This document shows positions 5,256 to 9,296 of a DNA stretch of 9,296 nt, in pieces. Made by a program: the position numbers and the translations under genes. The stretch is taken from NCBI GenBank assembly GCA_003565035.1, contig PXDP01000420.1:1-9296 (forward strand). The letters run 5' to 3'. Every line of letters begins with the position of its first letter. Position 1 is the first letter of the stretch. Origin of the DNA: PVC group bacterium. GTDB lineage: Bacteria > Verrucomicrobiota > Kiritimatiellia > SS1-B-03-39 > UBA6053. The notes beneath the pieces were generated by a model. It was not told the DNA's origin and ran no database searches. It was given only the letters and a program-made list of their open reading frames with translations.

Positions 5256-6740
5256 ATGAGCTTCGTACCGCCCCTTTTTTACCAGGCTCAGATCCTTACA
5301 TCGGTTCTATCCGCACTGCTGGTGGTTGGCGGGGCCATTTCATTTGTCGGTTGCTATTTTTCCATTCGCGTGCTCCGGCGTATCCGGATTGAACGCGATA
5401 ACCTGCTTAAAGAAAAAGAGCTGATTTTCAATTATGTGCAGGCCACCGGGGATATTTTCACCGAGTCCGAAGCCCTCAGCACCGAACGTCTGCTTCAGCG
5501 CGTCCTCTATTTCTGCCTGCAGACGACTCACACGGCCGGTGGCGCCATTTATTTGCTTGGAGAAGACCGCCAACTCCGCGCCCATGCCATCTCCGGGGTC
5601 TATCCCCCCCTTTCCGGCGCTAAATCCAAAGTCGGAGGACTCGATCTGGGCATGCTGAAAATCGAACAGCTTGAAGAACTCACCCTTTCCACGCCGGTTG
5701 CACTCGGCGAAGGCCTGGTCGGGCAAACGGCAGACTTTGGCACCCCGCTGCTCATCGAACGCGCGGAACGGGATCCGCGCGTTCCGCATTTTGACAATTC
5801 GATTCTCAACATCCGCAGCCTGCTGATGGTCCCCATGCGCTTCCGGCATGAAACCATGGGCGTTATCTGTGTGGTCAACCGGGTGGACGGCGTTCCCCTC
5901 AGCGAACGCGATCAGAGCCTCCTGCAGGCCATCGCCGACCAGGCCAGCGTCTCCACCTATTACGCAAAATTCCGCGCCGCCCTGGATGAGAAACGCCGCA
6001 TGGATCAGGACCTCCATATGGCCATGCGTATTCAGAAAGGCCTCCTCCCGCGGGAACTCCCCGACATCCCCGGCATTGATATTCATGCCTTTAACCTCGC
6101 CGCCCAGGAAGTTGGCGGCGACTACTATGATGTCATCCCCGTCGACGACGATCACGTGGGTCTGGCCATTGCCGATGTCTCCGGAAAAGGCATCGGCGGC
6201 GCCCTGATGATGTCCATCTGCCGAAGCGTTCTCAGAGCTCATGCCGCCCGGGTGCTCTGCCCGGCACAAGTTCTCCGCGAAGTCAACCGCACCATGGTTG
6301 CCGACATCTATGAGGACATGTTTGTCACGATGATCTACATGGTTTACAACATTCATTCCCGCGAACTGGCCATCGCCCGGGCCGGACACGATCCCCCCAT
6401 TCTGCTGCAGCCCGGAGATAAAACCGTCATCCGCGAATTCGGCGGAGGCATGGCCGTGGGTCTTGTGGACGCCGACACCTTTGACGTCACCATCGAAACC
6501 ACGCATGTGACCCTTGAGCCGGGGGCCTGGGTTGTGGCCTATACCGACGGCATTACCGAGGCCATGAACACGGACGGCGACGAGTGGGGGATCGTTCCGC
6601 TGACCCGGGTCATAATCTCAAACCGGACGCTCAATGCCCATCAAATGTGCAACAACATCAAAGAACGGGTTTTACGCTTCACCGGCGATGCCCCGCAATA
6701 CGACGACATGACCCTCATGGCCTTCCGGCTAAGAACGTAA
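5256..6740 (+). CDS. Membrane-anchored GAF-PP2C (RsbU/SpoIIE-type) serine phosphatase
   Basis: A 494-residue sensor phosphatase. One N-terminal membrane segment (about residues 12-36, SVLSALLVVGGAISFVGCYF) is followed by a basic, charged helix (37-60), then a GAF domain (about 75-238, with the terminal 'L.VPM...GVI.VVNR' and 'LLQAIADQAS' signatures) and a short linker helix with the 'A..IQ..LLP' motif (255-265). A PP2C-like SpoIIE domain occupies 270-494. Metal-binding positions are visible: GGDYYD (287-292), ADVSGKG (306-312), YTDG (429-432) and DDMT (483-486). The phosphatase would sit at the inner face of the cytoplasmic membrane, bind a small molecule or signal through GAF, and dephosphorylate a STAS protein, most simply the one encoded 9 nt upstream. 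The start has no good Shine-Dalgarno, so coupling to the upstream gene is likely. All key acidic residues are present, so activity is expected. Confidence 0.92.
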   Translation: MSFVPPLFYQAQILTSVLSALLVVGGAISFVGCYFSIRVLRRIRIERDNLLKEKELIFNYVQATGDIFTESEALSTERLLQRVLYFCLQTTHTAGGAIYLLGEDRQLRAHAISGVYPPLSGAKSKVGGLDLGMLKIEQLEELTLSTPVALGEGLVGQTADFGTPLLIERAERDPRVPHFDNSILNIRSLLMVPMRFRHETMGVICVVNRVDGVPLSERDQSLLQAIADQASVSTYYAKFRAALDEKRRMDQDLHMAMRIQKGLLPRELPDIPGIDIHAFNLAAQEVGGDYYDVIPVDDDHVGLAIADVSGKGIGGALMMSICRSVLRAHAARVLCPAQVLREVNRTMVADIYEDMFVTMIYMVYNIHSRELAIARAGHDPPILLQPGDKTVIREFGGGMAVGLVDADTFDVTIETTHVTLEPGAWVVAYTDGITEAMNTDGDEWGIVPLTRVIISNRTLNAHQMCNNIKERVLRFTGDAPQYDDMTLMAFRLRT

Positions 6741-6773
6741 GGAAGAGGTCAGAGCGAAGAGGTGTAAGACACG

Positions 6774-6816
6774 CCTGTGGCAAGCACAGGGGCTGCGGGA
6801 AAGTCGTTTGACGACT
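6774..6816. terminator. Weak hairpins between convergent genes
   Basis: The 101-bp gap between convergent genes contains CCTGTG-GCAAG-CACAGG (6774-6790) and AGTCGT-TTG-ACGACT (6802-6816). Either could form a six-pair stem in both strands. Neither is followed by a T-run, so intrinsic termination is doubtful; they are simply the best candidates in the gap. Confidence 0.25.
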
Positions 6817-6841
6817 GACGATCGTAAAGTCGCCGCTCCCC

Positions 6842-7225
6842 TCACCAGCTTTTGGTCTTCAACAATTTCTGAATCCGTCTCCGCTGATACCGGTCCGGTT
6901 TTCCTTCGCGCACCGGCGTGGCCATGGCCGCCGCTTTCCGGGCCAGCGCATCCCGCTCCCGGCGCTCGCGGCTTTCTTCGGTTTCCCGGTACAACCCCCG
7001 TGCAACCGATGCCGGACCTCGCTTGTCGGCCAAGGCGACAACCTCCACCTCATACAGTTCCAGCCCCGCACGGATTTCAAGCACAGCCCCCTCACCGATC
7101 GCATGACCCGGCTTCGTTCGAGAACCGTTCAAATGCACCTTGCCGCCCTCGATTGCCGCCTGAGCCAGCGTCCGAGTCTTAAAAAAACGCGCCGCCCAGA
7201 GCCACTTGTCCAGGCGAACACTCAT
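6842..7225 (-). CDS. hslR: Hsp15-like S4-domain RNA-binding protein
   Basis: A 127-residue basic protein close in length to E. coli Hsp15 (133). The S4 domain starts at once with VRLDKWLWAARFFKTRTLA (residues 3-21) and IEGGKVHLNG (25-34), the characteristic Hsp15 opening; the tail has the family's RETEESRERRERDALARK segment (80-97) and a basic end. Hsp15 binds free 50S subunits carrying a nascent chain with tRNA after premature dissociation and helps recycle them. The start overlaps the stop of the upstream kinase by ATGA (7222-7225), and GAGG lies 7 nt upstream of the ATG, so the two are co-transcribed and coupled. A paralogous S4 protein is the only realistic alternative. Confidence 0.9.
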   Translation of the reverse strand: MSVRLDKWLWAARFFKTRTLAQAAIEGGKVHLNGSRTKPGHAIGEGAVLEIRAGLELYEVEVVALADKRGPASVARGLYRETEESRERRERDALARKAAAMATPVREGKPDRYQRRRIQKLLKTKSW

Positions 7226-8919
7226 GCGTCGCCCTCGTAGACGCTCCCGCCGATAAATTCCCGCAACAGCGAATGCGGAGGCACATCCTGCGGCGACGCA
7301 CCCACAACCATCGCCAGGAAATCCTGCAGCCGCCGGGCCTCCCCATACACCTCTTCCGTGGGTTTGACCGCATGAAGCAGCGGCTCCACAAATGGCTTCA
7401 GCACCGCCAATTCATAATCCAGGCTGCTGTTAAACGTCACATCCGCCTCCTGTTGAAAAGGAAAAATCCACCGCTTTTCCCCCAGACGGACACTTGGCCA
7501 CATCCGCAGCGTCCCCAGTGCATCATGTCCACGGGCGGTGGCATCCCGGACAATGCGCCGGATGAGCCGCAGATCCGTTGTGGACAGCCGATTGTTATTG
7601 TCCAGTTTCAACTGCGTCAGCGGACTCACAAAAACCCGGAATTTGTGCGCGGCGGGAATATGATCCGTCAGCCGCGGATTCAGCGCATGGATCCCCTCAA
7701 TCACCACCACCTGATCCTCCTCAAGCGTCAGGGTGTTCCCAAGATATTCCGGACGCCCCTCACGGAAATTAAACGTAGGCAATTCAATGGTTTCCAGACG
7801 GTCGAGGCGGGAAAGGTGGTCGTTAAGCAGTTCGAGATCAATCGCCTCAATATGTTCAAAATCATAGGTTCCGTCGGGATGTTTCGGTGTTTGCTCACGG
7901 CCGCGGAAGTAATGATCCATCTCCAGGCGGACCGGCCGGAGGCCATTGACCCGCAAATGCACCATCAGCCGTTTGGACGTCGTTGTTTTTCCGGCCGAAC
8001 TGGGCCCGGCGATCAAAATCCACTTGATCCGGTCCCGGTGCTGCGCAATTTCATCGGCAAGGTGCCCGAGCTTCTTCTCGTGCAGCGTTTCTGAAATACG
8101 GATCAGCCCTTTTTCCTTCCGATGAGCCGTCAGGGTGTTCAAATCCCCAACCGTGTTCACGCCGATCACGCGGCCCCAGGTTTTGTGCTCCTGAAAAATT
8201 TCAAACAAATGCGGCAGCCGTTCGAACGGCTTGAGCACCAGTTTTTTCTGTTCCTCATCCCAGTCAGGGAACTGAAGTACAAAGCCGGGTTCATAAGGAA
8301 GCAACCGGAACATCGGCACCGCACCCGTGGAAGGCGCCAGCACCCCCAGGGCCGCCTCCGCGAACTTCTCGCACTCAAACATCGTGATCATCGGCGGATT
8401 GCGGTACTGTAGCAAATTCAGTTTGTCCAACAGACCCTGCTCAATCAGCCAGCGCTCCGCCTCCGCATAGGCCACTTGTCGCCGGGTGATCGGCAAATCC
8501 CTCGCAATCAGCTCCTCCAGCGAGGTCCGGATTTTCTCCAGTTCGTGCGAGCGAATCCCCGGATTTCCGTTCACCTGAAAGGAGCAGTAATATCCGTTCC
8601 CCAAACTGTGCTCCACTGCGAATTTTGCCTCCGAAAAACAACTGCGGATGATTTTCGCCAACAAAAACGAAAGCGTACGACGGTAAATGCGCGAACCGTG
8701 ACGGTTCAGAAAACTGATCGGACGGACATCCGCGTTGGCCACAAGTGGATAATCCAGCGAACAAACATCGTTGTTCACCATCGCGCCCAGCCAGGGCAGT
8801 CCTGTCTCCGCCTCCACCGCTTCCGGCAACACCTCGCGCACGGGGGTGTGTTGCGCACAGGTCACTTCAGGATTCCGATCCATACGGATCGACAGCATAG
8901 GAGATTCATTTTGATTCAT
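7222..8919 (-). CDS. Nucleoside (uridine-like) kinase with N-terminal TGS/ThrRS-like region
   Basis: A 565-residue protein of the 'nucleoside kinase' type that joins a threonyl-tRNA-synthetase-like N-terminus to a uridine kinase/phosphoribulokinase domain. Residues about 12-80 resemble a TGS segment ending in FLNRHGSRIYRRTLSFLLA; 100-155 resemble the synthetase second additional domain (AVEHSLGNGYYCSF). The kinase part (about 280-500) has Walker A GPSSAGKTT (305-313), the substrate region MDHYFRGREQTPKHPDGTYDFEHIEAID (334-361) and VVIEGIHALN, all typical of uridine kinases. It probably phosphorylates a nucleoside with ATP in the cytoplasm; the substrate and the purpose of the synthetase-like half are not established. 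ATG 8919 was taken as it is the most upstream credible start; Shine-Dalgarno support (GGGGA about 12 nt upstream) is loose and Met8 is possible. It heads the operon with hslR. Confidence 0.85.
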   Translation of the reverse strand: MNQNESPMLSIRMDRNPEVTCAQHTPVREVLPEAVEAETGLPWLGAMVNNDVCSLDYPLVANADVRPISFLNRHGSRIYRRTLSFLLAKIIRSCFSEAKFAVEHSLGNGYYCSFQVNGNPGIRSHELEKIRTSLEELIARDLPITRRQVAYAEAERWLIEQGLLDKLNLLQYRNPPMITMFECEKFAEAALGVLAPSTGAVPMFRLLPYEPGFVLQFPDWDEEQKKLVLKPFERLPHLFEIFQEHKTWGRVIGVNTVGDLNTLTAHRKEKGLIRISETLHEKKLGHLADEIAQHRDRIKWILIAGPSSAGKTTTSKRLMVHLRVNGLRPVRLEMDHYFRGREQTPKHPDGTYDFEHIEAIDLELLNDHLSRLDRLETIELPTFNFREGRPEYLGNTLTLEEDQVVVIEGIHALNPRLTDHIPAAHKFRVFVSPLTQLKLDNNNRLSTTDLRLIRRIVRDATARGHDALGTLRMWPSVRLGEKRWIFPFQQEADVTFNSSLDYELAVLKPFVEPLLHAVKPTEEVYGEARRLQDFLAMVVGASPQDVPPHSLLREFIGGSVYEGDA

Positions 8920-8925
8920 CCGCTT

Positions 8926-8953
8926 ATCATCCCCGCACGAACCAAAGGGTCAA
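8926..8953 (-). promoter_or_regulatory. Possible promoter of the kinase-hslR operon
   Basis: On the minus strand TTGACC (8953-8948), a 16-nt spacer and GATGAT (8931-8926) resemble a promoter just upstream of ATG 8919. The leader would be nearly absent and the -10 is only 4/6, so support is slight. Upstream alternatives were weaker. Confidence 0.22.
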
Positions 8954-9011
8954 GCAGAACCTATGCGAATTTTACCGGGGCTTCCCTGACAACTCGCTTC
9001 AGATCCCCACG

Positions 9012-9028
9012 TTTCCGATCATCGGAAA
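9012..9028. promoter_or_regulatory. Palindrome TTTCCGAT-C-ATCGGAAA, copy 1
   Basis: Eight-base arms flank a single C. The same core recurs at 9041-9061 with the centres 31 bp apart, about three helical turns, so two dimers could bind the same DNA face. Proposed operator; the regulator is not identified. Confidence 0.6.
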
Positions 9029-9040
9029 ATCGTTCGCGCT

Positions 9041-9061
9041 GTTTTCCGATCATCGGAAAAC
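9041..9061. promoter_or_regulatory. Palindrome GTTTTCCGAT-C-ATCGGAAAAC, copy 2
   Basis: Ten-base perfect arms flank a single C; this is the longer copy of the motif at 9012-9028. It lies about 120 bp upstream of the kinase start and before a stretch with no gene, so whether it controls the kinase operon or a lost or distant rightward gene is unclear. Confidence 0.62.
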
Positions 9062-9296
9062 GCTCATAAAGGCTCCAGACCTCAGTTTGAAGGGTTAGTG
9101 TCTCCAAACAGATCGCAGATTCAAATGCGTATTGTGAGGTATAGCCAACCAGTCTGTCGTTTAGAGGAATGCACGTTCATATCCACGTCACCGCCCCGCT
9201 TGCCCTGCCCTTTTTACACAAAGTGCGTGCAGCCACTCATTCTCGCTGAGCCATGCCGAGGCCCTGACTTAGGGTGTTATTTTATCAGGTATTTTA

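Larger units (their letters stand above)
8920..9296. other. Gene-poor flank upstream of the kinase operon
   Basis: No reading frame in this stretch encodes a recognisable protein, and all frames at the right edge are closed by nearby stops. It contains the promoter area of the kinase operon and the two palindromes at 9012-9061. The part from 9062 to 9296 shows no tRNA-like structure, no strong terminator and no repeat; it may be a decayed gene or an untranslated region of a gene beyond the window. Confidence 0.6.

Noticed and set aside
5340..6506. Minus-strand reading frame of 388 codons
   Set aside because: It is antisense to the GAF-PP2C phosphatase, has low-complexity composition and no domain.
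7273..8094. Plus-strand reading frame of 273 codons
   Set aside because: It is antisense to the uridine-kinase domain and shows no family features.
9262..9290. CCCT/AGGG and CCTGA/TCAGG stems near the right edge as a terminator or attachment site
   Set aside because: The stems are only four or five pairs and no gene ends there in view; chance is sufficient.

Overview
The window carries eight protein genes, seven complete and one cut by the left edge. It looks like bacterial chromosome of moderate to high GC with compact housekeeping genes and two more accessory-looking blocks. The mix of genes (an RsbU-type phosphatase with a STAS protein, a TGS/uridine-kinase-like nucleoside kinase beside Hsp15, a DUF4143 ATPase and an AbiE-type pair) and the weak Shine-Dalgarno sequences at several starts would fit a Kiritimatiellota/Lentisphaerae/Verrucomicrobia-type genome. 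That placement is an inference; no rRNA or other marker gene is present.

Left block (1-1392). On the minus strand lies an AbiE-like type IV toxin-antitoxin pair: an AbiEi-like antitoxin whose 3' end overlaps the start of an AbiEii nucleotidyltransferase toxin that runs off the left edge. Upstream of the antitoxin is a 246-bp intergenic region with two perfect 24-bp palindromes sharing the core GTGCTAGCAC. Each sits 21 nt from the start of a -35-like box, and the two boxes point away from each other, so this resembles one regulator controlling divergent promoters. Rightward, the region serves a beta-hydroxyacid dehydrogenase (3-hydroxyisobutyrate/tartronate-semialdehyde/glyoxylate reductase family) starting at 1393.

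Middle block (2296-4635). An AAA_14/DUF4143 ATPase lies on the minus strand, convergent with the dehydrogenase. Its start codon is embedded in a 48-bp, 23-bp-arm perfect inverted repeat. Divergent from it is a stand-alone PD-(D/E)XK nuclease with the four-cysteine pattern of AddB/Cas4-type iron-sulphur nucleases.

Signalling operon (4649-6740). A TTGACA promoter precedes a STAS-domain anti-sigma-factor-antagonist-like protein, followed after 9 nt by a membrane-anchored GAF-PP2C phosphatase of the RsbU/SpoIIE type. The phosphatase is the natural candidate to dephosphorylate the STAS protein in a partner-switching pathway. No anti-sigma kinase or sigma factor is encoded here.

Right block (6842-9296). 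A minus-strand operon encodes a large nucleoside (uridine-like) kinase and the ribosome-associated heat-shock protein Hsp15 (HslR), overlapping by ATGA. Upstream is about 375 bp without a recognisable gene, holding two copies of a TTTCCGAT-C-ATCGGAAA palindrome with centres 31 bp apart.

No rRNA, tRNA, CRISPR array, insertion sequence or integrase was recognised. The most unusual signals are the three sets of perfect inverted repeats, each placed at a promoter or start codon.
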